64,000 nt of DNA. Origin: Phocoena phocoena. Lineage: Eukaryota > Chordata > Mammalia > Artiodactyla > Phocoenidae. Shown here in pieces: positions 40,451 through 53,000 of this stretch; position 1 is the stretch's first letter, and each line of letters opens with the position of its first letter. The stretch is taken from the NCBI RefSeq assembly GCF_963924675.1, contig NC_089220.1, forward strand, positions 119,428,697 to 119,492,696, written 5' to 3'. Under the pieces are notes generated by a model. It was not told the origin of the DNA, did not search any database, and saw only the letters and a program-made list of their open reading frames with translations. The position numbers and the translations under genes were made by a program.

Positions 40451-40892
40451 GATCTAGAGTATGGAGGTTATGTTCAGGGCAACTTGTGGAGGGTCCAACT
40501 TATTCATCAGAATGGGCTGCCTAGCACAGTCTCCCATCTCTTGAATGTTCAAGAAAAGGTCGCCCAGTTAGATGTTATGTAGACAAGGGATCCTGCTTTG
40601 GGTGAGAGATTAGTCTTTTCAACTCTAAAAATGTTATTCCATGAATCTAAGTACCTGTTGGAACAACCCTTGAATCAAGTTCAACTTTACTTACTGTTTC
40701 CTCGAGGCTATTCCTACTGCAAACTTTATCTTGGTTTTCATTCTCATTTTGGCAGTTATATTGGGAATAACTAATGTCTGAACATTTAACTAACATGTTT
40801 GAAGAGGAATTTCTGGATGGTATCCTATTTCTTTTTAAGTTATCATATTTTACTTTTCAATTACCACAAAATATTTTATAACAAGAGTCAAA

Positions 40893-43800
40893 TATGTGAT
40901 AATACAATTTTCTTTATTAAAAATAATTTACAGCATCAGTAACATATACACAATTGTCATCAACTGAACTTTGCCTCCAATATATTTCTATACAATACTT
41001 AAAATTATTGAACTTAAAACTGTTATACTGTTTTGTTGGCTTTAAATAATAGACAATGATTTATATTTACTTAAGTGAGATATATGGTTTCATAATTACA
41101 TACTATCTGTAAAACTGATAGAAACATCAGCACTATCACACTTTAGGGGAAAAGTCACTAAAGAAGACTAAGTCCACCTCCTTCCCCTCTCTTTTATAAC
41201 TCCAAATCAAACTAAGATAGGGTCAACATCCAGTATCTTAGCACTTTCTCCTAAACCTAAAGGCAAAAGAAAGGTGTCTTTTAATTCAACCACAGAAAAA
41301 TGTCAAATAATTTCTCCTCATCCTCTCACTCAACACTGAGAAGGCAAATGCACACAACACTGTTACCATATATGCAAACAACGAGAATTCTGATTTAGGT
41401 CTTAGCTGTACTTTTTGTCCTTTAGTACCACTGAAGTTTGATTCCCAGTGAAAAACTGAGCAATTTAGCTAAAGGGAGTCTAATACCTCTCATTCAAATG
41501 TCAGCTTGGAGATAAAACAGGAAGTAACAACTGTCATCTTGGAAACTTTTTAGGTATACTAACGGCAATTCAGTGACTGGATGACATTTTCAGCGATTAG
41601 CAACCCAAAGGCATGACATATGGCAATGGTATGTAGCATAATGTTTCTTAAAATATAACAAAAATGCTGCTGTTGATAATGACCTTTGAAATTGTACTTT
41701 TAAATTCACAACACTAATTTGCTTCTCTAAGGGGCCTATTATACTTCCTGCCACAGTATTTCTGTATTCGTTTTAGAACACCAAATTATCCAGATATATT
41801 CAACAACAGAGATAAGTAAAACAATAAAAACCAACAGGGGCCACATTTTTGCAAACACAGAATTTGGCTGGAGGCAGAAATATAGGTATGCTTTGGGACA
41901 CACATCCATGACTCTCCTCACAAATTGATAGCCATTGCTTACCAAGCTTTTTGGTTCATTGTATATAAGCAAGAGATTAAGAGAACCTTGATTTTGTTCC
42001 TGAAATACAAGATCTGCTTGTATTATTACTGGACTAGGTAGACTGGAAATTTAAATGCTTAATTCACAGCTGGCTAGCTTTATCATCTCTTCATCTCCTA
42101 GATGTGCTGTTTATGATGATGCCTAGGCCTCTGCCCATAGGTTACATATTATATTATAGTATGGCTTAAAAATGAAACAGATGTTTTCCCCACACGTAAC
42201 AATCTGGATTATCATTTCTTCAAAGCCTGTAACAGATATTTTAATGTTCAACTTGTAAATTCTCCATCCCTAATTCATGTTTTCATGTAAATTAAAAACA
42301 TATGCACTGACAAATACACAGCATTATAAAATATCAAGAACATGTGATTTGAAAGTATCAAAGAAAATATTTATAAAAAATTTAAATAAAAGGGAAATCA
42401 TTTTGCAAACTCTAGTCCATCTAATTGTCTAAATATATATTTGCAGAATATTTTCAAAAGATTGTATGATTTGATTATGTGCAAAGTTCTCAGTGGTCTT
42501 TACCCACTGGTTTGGTAATTTCAGCATTTTAGCTTAAAACAATTCTTTATTCTGTGCAATGTGAGCTAATTCTGAATTGCAGTAACTTAACTAGGTCATA
42601 TGATGATCTCCATGTGGGAAAAAAAATCACTACAATTAACCTTCTGCCTGCTAAGTTTAATTTCTTAATTAAAAAAAAAAGGTATAGGACTTTTTGGAAT
42701 TAATTATCCAACCTTTTTCTTAAAAGTTGACAAACTTCTTGTTGACATAACATTTGATGTGATAAATAGACATGCAAATAGAGAAAATACAGTATTCAGA
42801 CAGCAATAACTTAAGTGTTTTATCCTGACGGTTAGCAAAAGCATACATAATTAATAGTATCATGCTTCCCAGGTAAAATGATTCAAAATGACAGGAAATC
42901 GATTTAAATAATTAAGAAGTAACCAACATTTAAAAACTGTTTAGGGTTGAGCAACCATATAATTTAGGGTGGATAATTTTAAAATCTAGAGGAAATCATG
43001 TTAGCGTTTAATGATTAAAGTTCTCTTTAGCAACCATAAATGAGTGTGGAATTTTAGTTAATAATACCTAAAATATTAGGTTATAGGAAGTTACAGTATC
43101 ACACAGAGTGAGCAAAATAATCCAATTGATATAATGCCATCTGAGGCTTGCCAGGGTCACAGCAGCAAATTACTGAAAAATTAAGGGCTGCATATGTGAT
43201 ACACATTTTCACTGCCAATACATGGTGCTACGCGATCAATTGTATTCTGTAACAGTCCACCTTCTGATGTGGAGGAAACCTTGGCTGGGTTGGACAGAAT
43301 GATTGTGTATGGGGCAGGTTCTATCCCTTGCAGTTAGACTGAGACTTAGGATAACCCTGGCTTATATTACAAACTAAGAATGACAACTATGTGCAACTCA
43401 ATTCTGAAAAGGAACGAATATATCTGAAAATCCACTTATAAATCAGATTTCACCTTCCACAATTTTAAAGTTATCTGGCTTGTTATATTTCAATCTGCTA
43501 CTCTTAAACCAACAAACAGTAGTATACAGTTTTATAGGTGCAAAACTAAACGAAAGACTTCAGGAAGGTTACTCATATAAGAATCTTTAACACAAGTTCA
43601 AATTCTGCCTTTATTTACAAAATGGTCTGATAAAATACCCCCCCATACTTACAGGCCTCTTCCACAACACACTTCACACGCTGATTTTAGCAATGTTAAT
43701 AGCACCATTCGTATATTATTTAAAATCAAGAAGATTTCATTTCAGTCACTACGTTGATTCATAATCATTTACATCCATGGATGAGATAAGTGAGCATACT

Positions 43801-43898
43801 GGGACTACCTGCAGCTCCATGGTAAGGATTCCTGGGTCCAGCACAAAAGGCTTTGTTTGCAGTTACCAGTTATGAAAGGTATCCATGGTGAGTAGATA
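40893..43898 (-). other. IREB2: IREB2 3' UTR, about 3 kb, with poly(A) signals
   Basis: Repeat-poor, AT-rich sequence follows the stop. A minus-strand AATAAA lies at 40918-40913 and is the best distal signal; another at 42551-42546 could serve a shorter isoform. The absence of SINE insertions here contrasts with the flanks and fits a selected UTR. The 3' end is inferred. Confidence 0.65.
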
Positions 43899-44009
43899 CT
43901 ATGAGAATTTTCTTGCCACAAAGTTTAATAATCCTCCATGTTTGAACAATGTTATTTCCACATCATTTTCAAAGGAAGCAATCACGCTGAATACTTTTCC
44001 AGTGCTTGT
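43899..44009 (-). CDS. IREB2: IREB2 terminal coding exon, residues 928-963 and stop
   Basis: 111 nt encoding [19 protein letters not shown] through FVARKFS, then TAG at 43901-43899. Acceptor 'tttaaag'. It reads [14 protein letters not shown] where I recall human FEDDVEITLYKHGG. Confidence 0.95.
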   Translation of the reverse strand, partial: TSTGKVFSVIASFENDVEITLFKHGGLLNFVARKFS

Positions 44010-47000
44010 CTTTAAACAAACAAAAACATCTCACATGAGTGGTAAAATCTACAAAGTTTTACTTAGTGGTTAAGACCATCTGTCTTCATATTCAATGACT
44101 ATACTCATATTCTGTCTGAGAAACATTTCTCCTGCTTGAAAACACCTAAGATACCAAACCACAGGCTTCACACCTAAGTAGAAAAACATGTTATTTTAGT
44201 CCCTAATTCTAAATAACAAGTATCGCATCACCTAAAACATTAAATCAAATGATTTAGATATTGACTTACTAATTAGGGAAGTTGTTACTCATGGTCATTT
44301 TATGTTAAATTAAATATTCATCGCATATAATATTGCTACTTTTTCCTTTCTTCTTGGTTGTAAAGTCTGTGTTATTCTAACCCTGAACACTCAATTTTGG
44401 CTTCTCCTAAAGTGGTGTACGTGCCTGGGATAAAATCAGATCAGGACAGAGAGAGCTGATAACGAGGAAAAGGAAGTTAACGTGTGTAATTGGAAGTCCA
44501 TGTCTTCCTTCTGGACTAAGTATACAGTGTTTTCTACTTTTCCTCGGAGAACATCAACTATATTAACATCGGTTCAAGTACAGAGAAAACAGAGCCTTCT
44601 CAAACTACAACTTGTTCACTAACTGACATTAGTATGCAATTTACAGTAATTGTTTCTTACTCAATTTACAACCATCTATTTAAATATATAGTACACAATC
44701 ATATATTTGAGAATTTTAGATATACCTTTATATTTAATGTAACTCCAGGAGACAGTTCTTCAGGAAATGTTAAAGAAAATGTTTCTCTGCCAGAGAGGCC
44801 CAAAGAATCTGCATTTTCTCCTGGAAGGAACTGAAGTGGAGCTATGCCAATTCCAATCAAATGATCTTTGTGAATTTTTTCATAACTTTCAGCCAAAACA
44901 GCTTTCACACCCTGTAACAAACATGCATTTTATTTCCTCCATTCATCTCTGAAAGTTGCTTTACTGAGCATTTTAAAAGGAAAAAAATTCTACTTTTGGC
45001 TTTTCTGTAGAAACTTTAAACCCAACACCCCATACTAAAGGTCAATGTTATATCAAAGTATTTAAAGAAATCTTTTATAGGTTATTTTTCTCTAAGTAGC
45101 TCCTTAACTCCTAACTGCCCCTCGGCCACTCCAGGGTTAAGTACTGCCAGTGCCTACCATATAGTAAGCGCTCTCTATAATTGGGGGCGGCTGCTTTAAA
45201 CTCAAAAAGGGCTCAGGAGGATTTCTGTTTAATTATGGTAGATCTAACATATGTGTTCATCAAAACTCCCTTTTAAACTGCCACTAAAATAAAAGAATAA
45301 AGAAGTGTAAACCCATAGCAACAAAGGGAATAGGATGTGCAAATTCTATAAATATTTAGAAAACAGAGACAGGTAACTGACTTAGCAGACAATGTTGAAA
45401 CTACAAACTGATAAACTGAAACTAGGGTGATACCAGTAAGATTTGAGTCAATTTGCAACAAAGAACCTAGAAAAGGCTTGAGACTCAGAGGCATGAGGTT
45501 CTCAGAACACTGGGATAGTAGTTAGAAGTCTATAAAAAGCAGTAAGATCTCCAGCTCAGTTCCCACACGAGAGGACGCTATTCTCCGAACAAAATCAGCT
45601 AACGACCCATGTTTCTCTACTCTTTTTCATTATTATCCTCCTAAGGAGTTTTAGACATTTCCCTTCTAATCACATCTTCCTCCTCATTGCCCACCACCCC
45701 CCAAATTTAATGTCACAAATATACTGTATATCTGTTTATGTATGTATATGTATATCTATACTTCATACATAAGAGGAGTAAGATTTTGTTGCACCCCTTG
45801 GGAGTGCCATCACCCTATAGAGGATGGATGCTCTAGACTGAAGAGGAACACTAGGCTCACGGGAAGTCTGGGTGAGAATACTATCAGAGATGGGGGGAGT
45901 AAGTCTGTTTCTTCAATGTGTCTCACTGAATGGCCCAGAGAAAATATTTACAGATACTAACATATAGGGCTATCTCAATGAAAAAGGTAGCTTATCATTA
46001 GTAAGGCCCACTAACAAAACGTAGCTCACAACTACAGCTTGTAATCAGCTTTTTAATGTCTAACTGAATGGACAGCCAAGGATCAACAGCTGTATGAGGA
46101 AAGCCCGCAACAACAAAACAAAAAAAGTTTAAAAAACTTGAGGAAAAAATGGGAACCTATACCTATAATTAATATTCACGATATAGACATACCTTGATTT
46201 TATTGAGCTTTGCAGCTACTGTGTTTTTTAACAAATTGAAGTTTTTTGGCAATTCTGTGTCAAGCAAGTCTACAGCCTCCATTTTTCCAACAGCATTTGC
46301 TCACTTCATGTGTGTGTCACATTTTGGTAATTCTTGTAATATTTCAAATGTTTTCATTATTATTTTATTTGTTATGGTGATGTGTGACAAGTGATCTTTT
46401 TTTTTTTTTGCGGTACGCGGGCCTCTCACTGCTGTGGCCTCTCCCATTGCGGAGCACAGGCTCCGGACGCGCAGGCTCAGCGGCCATGGCTCACGGGCCC
46501 AGCCGCTCCACGGCATGTGGGATCTTCCCGGACCAGGGCACGAACCCGTGTCCCCTGCATTGGCAGGCGGACTCTCAACCACTGCGCCACCAGGGAAGCC
46601 CATCTGTGACAAGTGATCTTTGATGTTACTATACGACTTGCTGAAGGCTCAGATGATGGTTAGCATTTTTTAGCAATGAAGTATTTTTTAATTAAAGTAT
46701 GTACAATTTTTTTTAGATATGCTGTTGCACACTTAATAGACTACAGTACAGTGTAAACATAACTTTTTATATGCACTGGGAAACCAAAAAACTTGTGCAG
46801 CTCGCTTTATTGTGATAATCACTTTCTTGCAGTGGTGAAGAACCGAAACTGGAGTATCTCTGAAGTATGTTGGTACTTAAAATTATTATCTTACGAAGAC
46901 AAAAGAATTAGACTTATTCTCACAATTCCTTAGAGTATTTACATTTTAAGGGGGAGGGGAATTAAAGATTCAAAACAAATGACGTTTGTATGATTATGAT

Positions 47001-50000
47001 AGCTGTGAGGGCTGTATTTTGACCAGCCTCTTCAACAACTACAATTGTAAAGAGAAGCACAGTATGAGTATGAAATGGCAGAGAGCACACGTCACAGGAC
47101 TATTCTCTCCAACAGATTCCCTATTTGCTCTTCAACAAGGAAACAGTTTCAACAGAAATGTCTTCCTAGCAGACAGCCAGGGACCAATATCACCTATTAG
47201 GAAAAAGATAAAAGTAAAATGTGGCCCACTATCTCTGAGTCGTTAACCTTTGATGGAGCAAATCAGAGAAAATTAAATGAAAAATTAAATGAAAAGGGGG
47301 CAAGTAAAACTACCAATGGGTATAATTATTATTATAAAGCAATAATTTAAGACAGAATATCCTTTCCCTCTACCACATTTATTTTCACAAGTAAGACTGA
47401 TGTAAGTTTAATTAAATTCAGAGTATTAAAATGCAACTAGATTAGTACAACGTATTATGTAAGGTCACTTAAAAACACCCACAGATGAGATCCAAGTAGG
47501 CATACAAAGTCTAAGTGAACAAAATGAACTTTGACAGGATGTTACTGACAAAAGGGAATATTTAAAACTCTTTGAAGTTTAAGATAAAATTTAAGAATCA
47601 ATACCAGCAAGTATGGTCCTTTGGCAGCCCAATCTCTTGAATTTCCTGAACCATATTTCTTCCCTGCTAAAATAATCAGTGGGATACCTTCCTTCTGATA
47701 CAGCTCTGCAGCCTCAAATACATCTAGCTGTAGATTAAAACAAACATAAGAAATTTTAATACAAATTTTGATCTAGTTAGCAACTGCCTAAATACTCTGT
47801 ATACATCCTTACCGTCTGTCCTGATGGAAAATGAACTGTTTTGGGAGCTGGTTTTCCAATAAACTTATTAAAAAGCTTGATATTTGCGAAAGTGCCTCTT
47901 GTCATCACAGCATCATTACCTCTTCGGGCTCCGTAAGAGTTGAATTCACGAGGGGTAAGGCTGCAACGAAGTTATGAAAGTTAGTTTTTATTTTAGATGG
48001 AAGATAATCACATTATTAAATTGTAAAACTTACTCATAAACACTTTTTTATTATGGAAAATTTCAAGCATGCACAAAAGTAGAGAAGACAGAACAGTGAA
48101 TGCCCAGAAGCCTATCACTACTCTACAATAATCAATTCATGGAATCTTTGTTTCTTCTATAATCATCCTCCATTAGACTGTTCTGAAGAAAACTCAGATA
48201 TCATATTTTAACTGTATACATTTCAGTATGTTTCTCTAAAAGATATGGACTCAAAAATACTACCTTGTTACAGACAAAACCCTCCGAACTTAATACCAGC
48301 TAGCCAGTCAATATTCAAATGTCCCTGGTTTTCTTATTACTTTTTTAGTTGTTGGTTTGCTCCAATCAGGTCCAAATACGGTTTATAAATTCATCCAGTT
48401 GATCTCAAGTCTTTTTTAATCTATATGTTCCCTCTCCTTTTTTGTCCCCTCTTATACTTTAGCTAAAGAAATTAGGTCATTTGTAGTATAGTTTCCTATA
48501 TCTAGACCATGCTGACTGCATCTCCACAGTATCATTTCGTATGTTGTTCTCCCTCCTGTATTTCTTGTTAACCAGATGTCAAATCTAGTGACTTGACAAG
48601 GTTTGGGTTTTTAATTTTTGCAACAATGCTGCATAGGTCGTACTTCCATCAGGAGCACATGATACCCAGTTTTCTCTTTCTGGAATGCTACCAGTGATTG
48701 ATCATCATTGTCTAGACTACACTAGGGCCTGCAAAATGATGATACTCTATTTCTCTTATTCCTTCTTCATTTTTTAGCTGGAAAACTTCTATGAAGACAA
48801 ACTTTCCTTCATCAATGATTTGGTTATAATGAAATACATTCCATACAGAAAAGACTTTATTGTTAAATAATGAGATGGTTTCCCATCTTCTTCCAAAGGT
48901 AACTTGGAGTTTTTAATTTTTCTCTTTTAGTATTATTATGAACTCATGGATTTAAACATATTATGTTTCAACCCATTCCAGTTATATTCTTTATTGACGC
49001 TCAACATGTCCCATCTTTGAGCAGTGACAGATTCAAGTGGGCTCCTGAGACCTTTTGACAGAAAGCCTGGAAGTTAATTGTAGTTTGGTGGGAATTAAGA
49101 CACTCTTTGGTAGTCTCTATAGCTCCTTTGCTTTTGGTATAAGACATCTAGAATCACCTTGTATATTTTCCAGGGCCAAACCTGGAATCAACCATTTCCC
49201 TAAGATGAATTGGTTGCTTGTCCTAAGAATTGGTATTTAGACACCATTATCTGTGTGCTATGGGTATTCATTGCTACTGGATTTGTTACTATATAAATGA
49301 TCTTTTAGGGACAAGAGAAAACTGAGCATAAGCATCTCAACAATCAACAACCAACTTCCATCAGTCTCTAATTTGGTCTTTTATGTGAAGACAACAAATA
49401 TTCTTCTAATTTAAACATCTCATCTCAGGATGTACATTTGAACACTGTACTTCAGGATGGAGATGGTGAGGGGTTTGAGTATCTTTAAAAATAAAATTTT
49501 TAACTGACGAAAACTACGGTATTAACTGTGCTAAGAAATCCATATCAGCAATTACAATAAATATAAAAATGGTGTATTTGAGAGAAGTGGTGGCTTTTTC
49601 TTTGGGAGGGGGTTGGAATCTTTGTCACAATTATGACCAAGATGGAAATCACCTTTTAAAAAATATTTGGGAGAAATAAAACTTATTTTATTTCTCACCA
49701 CTATGAACAAAAGCCGTGTGTAAAACAAACTGATTTATCTTCATCAAATTACACCAAATGGAGTTGCTATTAGCAATTTCTACCAAAAAGTGTTTTAATT
49801 CCCACCAAACTACAATTAACTAGAAAATAAATTCAAACACAGATTTCACAATAGCACTAATGAGATTATAGTAAGAGCTATGCAGTATTACATGTCAAAC
49901 AAAGCTATGTAGCACTGATTTTTATAAGATATTTCAATGAAAAGTCTTATCATTTGCATAGCTCAAGCATCAAAAAGCTAATCAGGCAGCAATACCACAA

Positions 50001-53000
50001 ATTCTACCTTTAGCAAAATTTTGTCTCTGGTGTCAAAACAGTTCTTTGATAACCGAGCAACTCTACGTTATTAATCACACAGAAATGAAACAAAATCTTT
50101 CTAGTTTTGGATTTATATATCCTATGTAAATGATCTCCTTCACATTCACATTTATTATTCTTGTGAAATTTTACCCTCAAGAAGCAGAAATTCATTGTCT
50201 TTTGATTTGATACAGATCAAGCCTAGCCTCACGCAAGTACATTTTATAGCCCAAAATACACACATTTAAATTGTGCAGTCCAACACTGGAAGATGGTTAG
50301 AACCATCAGGCTTTATTTGGTAGGTCAAACCAATCTGACTTTTCAACAAAGTAGCACTGAAAAAGAAAACTCCTGTTTCCAATTAGTTGTTTATTTAATG
50401 GACTAGGGCTCAATTTAAAATAGTAATTTCAATTTCTAAAGTTACAAGCAAAAGCAGGTACAACAGGTATCCCAGTTATTGCTTAGGTCAAATACACAGA
50501 CAATCAGACACCCATGATAGCATGTAATTTACTGGATAAAGGAACATGACCAGTAAAAGCCTCTTAATTAATGAGAAAGATAAAACAAAAACAGCCTATA
50601 ACCATGTACACATACCCTCTGTTTGTCAAATACTTAGCAGCAGGACTACTCCTAGCAATGCTTCCAGCAGGTGATATATGATCTGTCGTGACAGAGTCTC
50701 CCAGATATAATAAGACATGGGCATTTTCAATAGGCTGGAGTGCAACTGGCTCTTTGGTCTAAAAGGTAAAAAATGTTTAAGGCATTTAACTCTTCATGAG
50801 GTTTTTTGAACTTCAAACAATTTTTTAAGTATCAAATAGTAAAAAAGTACTTACAAGCTTATCAAAAAATGAAGGACATCTGATATAAGTAGACTTTAAA
50901 TCCCATGGAAACAAAACTGAATCTGGTACTTCTAAAGAATTCCACCGTTTATTTCCCATCTGTGAATATGGTTTTGGTTGATAAACCAAAAGAGAGATAA
51001 AATGGAGTCAGAAAAAGAGGTTTATGAAAATGAGGAAATTAACATAGTACTTAGGTTGGTTAGAATTAAAAAAAGAAAATAGGCCTCATCCATTTGGAAA
51101 GAAAGCTAAAATACTGCATTCTATAAAATTATGACGTTTTTGGACTGAATTGATAAAATTTGCTCATCGAATTCCAGCACACCACATTTTCAGGAATGCC
51201 CTAAGAGTTAAGTTTCAATACAAACTGAATGTGAAAGACCTTACAGAACCCCAGAAAAGCTAAAGAATTTAGAAAGATCTAAACATGTTGCTTAACTTAA
51301 AACATTAAGCGTGTTTTGGGGTATACTTTTAATATTTAAGAATATTATCATGGAGAAAACCTTTTTTTTTCCAACATATTTGTCCTACATCACTGTATTA
51401 TTAGTCCTGCCTTCAAACTATGTTCAAAATCTCACCATTACTCACCACCTCCACTGCTACCCCAAATGTTCCATGCTATTACCATTTTTTACTTTGGACT
51501 ACTATATACAATAGGTCCCCCTGACTCTATCCTTATTACCCAACCCTCTTGCCCCAATATAGTTTCAATTCAAAGACAGTGTAATCTTTTTGATTATGAC
51601 ACTCCTGTTCCACACCTTCCAATGGCTCCCCATCTCACTTCAGAGTAAAAGATTAAATTTTAATAATGGCCTAAAATTCCCTATGTAATCTGATCATCAT
51701 TTTCTACCATGATCCTTCTTACTTCCTATGTTCTAGTCACACTGCCTTCATTACAATTCCCTCCTTAAGGCCTTTACACTGGTCCCTCTACCTGGTAAAC
51801 CCTGTTCTTTTTTTTTTTGCGGTACGCGGGCCTCTCACTGTTGTGGCTTCTCCCGTTGCGGAGCACAGGCTCTGGACGCACAGGCTCCGCGGCATGTGGG
51901 ATCTTCCCGGACCAGGGCACGAACCCGTGTCCCCTGCATCGGCAGGTGGACTCTCAACCACTGTGCCACCAGGGAAGCCCGAGCCCTGTTCTTTGTTCAG
52001 ATATATGACTAACTTGTTCACCTCCTTCAAAACTTTGCTCAAATACCATGTTTTCAACTATCCTATATAAAACTGCAATCTACTCCCCAAATTTTACACA
52101 ATTGGTTCTCTTTACCCTGTTCTGTAATTTTCTACAGCACTCATTACTTTTTAACATATTGTGTAATTTACCAAATTATTCTGTCTACAGTTTACTATCT
52201 GCCTCTCCCCTTGAGAACTTTGTGTTTTCTTCACTGATATATTCCAAACAGCTAGAAGAGTGCCTGGCACATACTAGGGTCTCAATAAATATTTGTTGGG
52301 CGTCCCTGGTGGCGCAGTGGTTGAGAGTCCACCTGCCGATGCAGGAGACACAGGTTCGTGCCCTGGTCCGGGAAGATCCCACATGCCACGGAGCGGCTAG
52401 GCCCGTGAGCCATGGCCGCTGAGCCTGCGTGTCCGGAGCCTGTGCTCCGCAACGGAGAGGCCACAACAGTGAGAGGCCCGCGTACCACACACACACACAA
52501 TAAATAAAATAATAAATAAATAAATAAATAAATAAATATTTGTTAAGTGAATATCATTTTTGCTCTATTTATATTCTAAGTTCTTTTTAAAAAGTGTGAA
52601 TATATGTATTAGCTTCTAGATACACAAGACATCTCTGGAACGATGCTTAAGAAACACGTAACTGGTTGCCTTTGAGGAGATAAAGTAGATGGCTAAGGAA
52701 TGGGTGGCAGGGAGATTTCAACGTCTGCTCTTATTTCTTTTGAATTTTGAACCATTTGAATGGGAACAACAACAAGGGCATTTTCTATGAACTGTGTCCA
52801 TGTTCAGAATGCCAAATATAAATGTTTGCTATACATTTCTAATGAGTAAATAAATCAATTCTGATACTCTTAGATATCAGAGATTCCAGATACAAAATGT
52901 CACTCACTAAAAACTGTGTATTCAAGATAATGTAATTTTAATTTTGATTCTATTCAGAAAGATACATGAAATAAAGGAACACTGCCACTTTATTAAACCT

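Noticed and set aside
46434..46616. Many short frames such as '[13 protein letters not shown]' readings at SINE sites
   Set aside because: All are translations of the CHR SINE; they recur at every copy.
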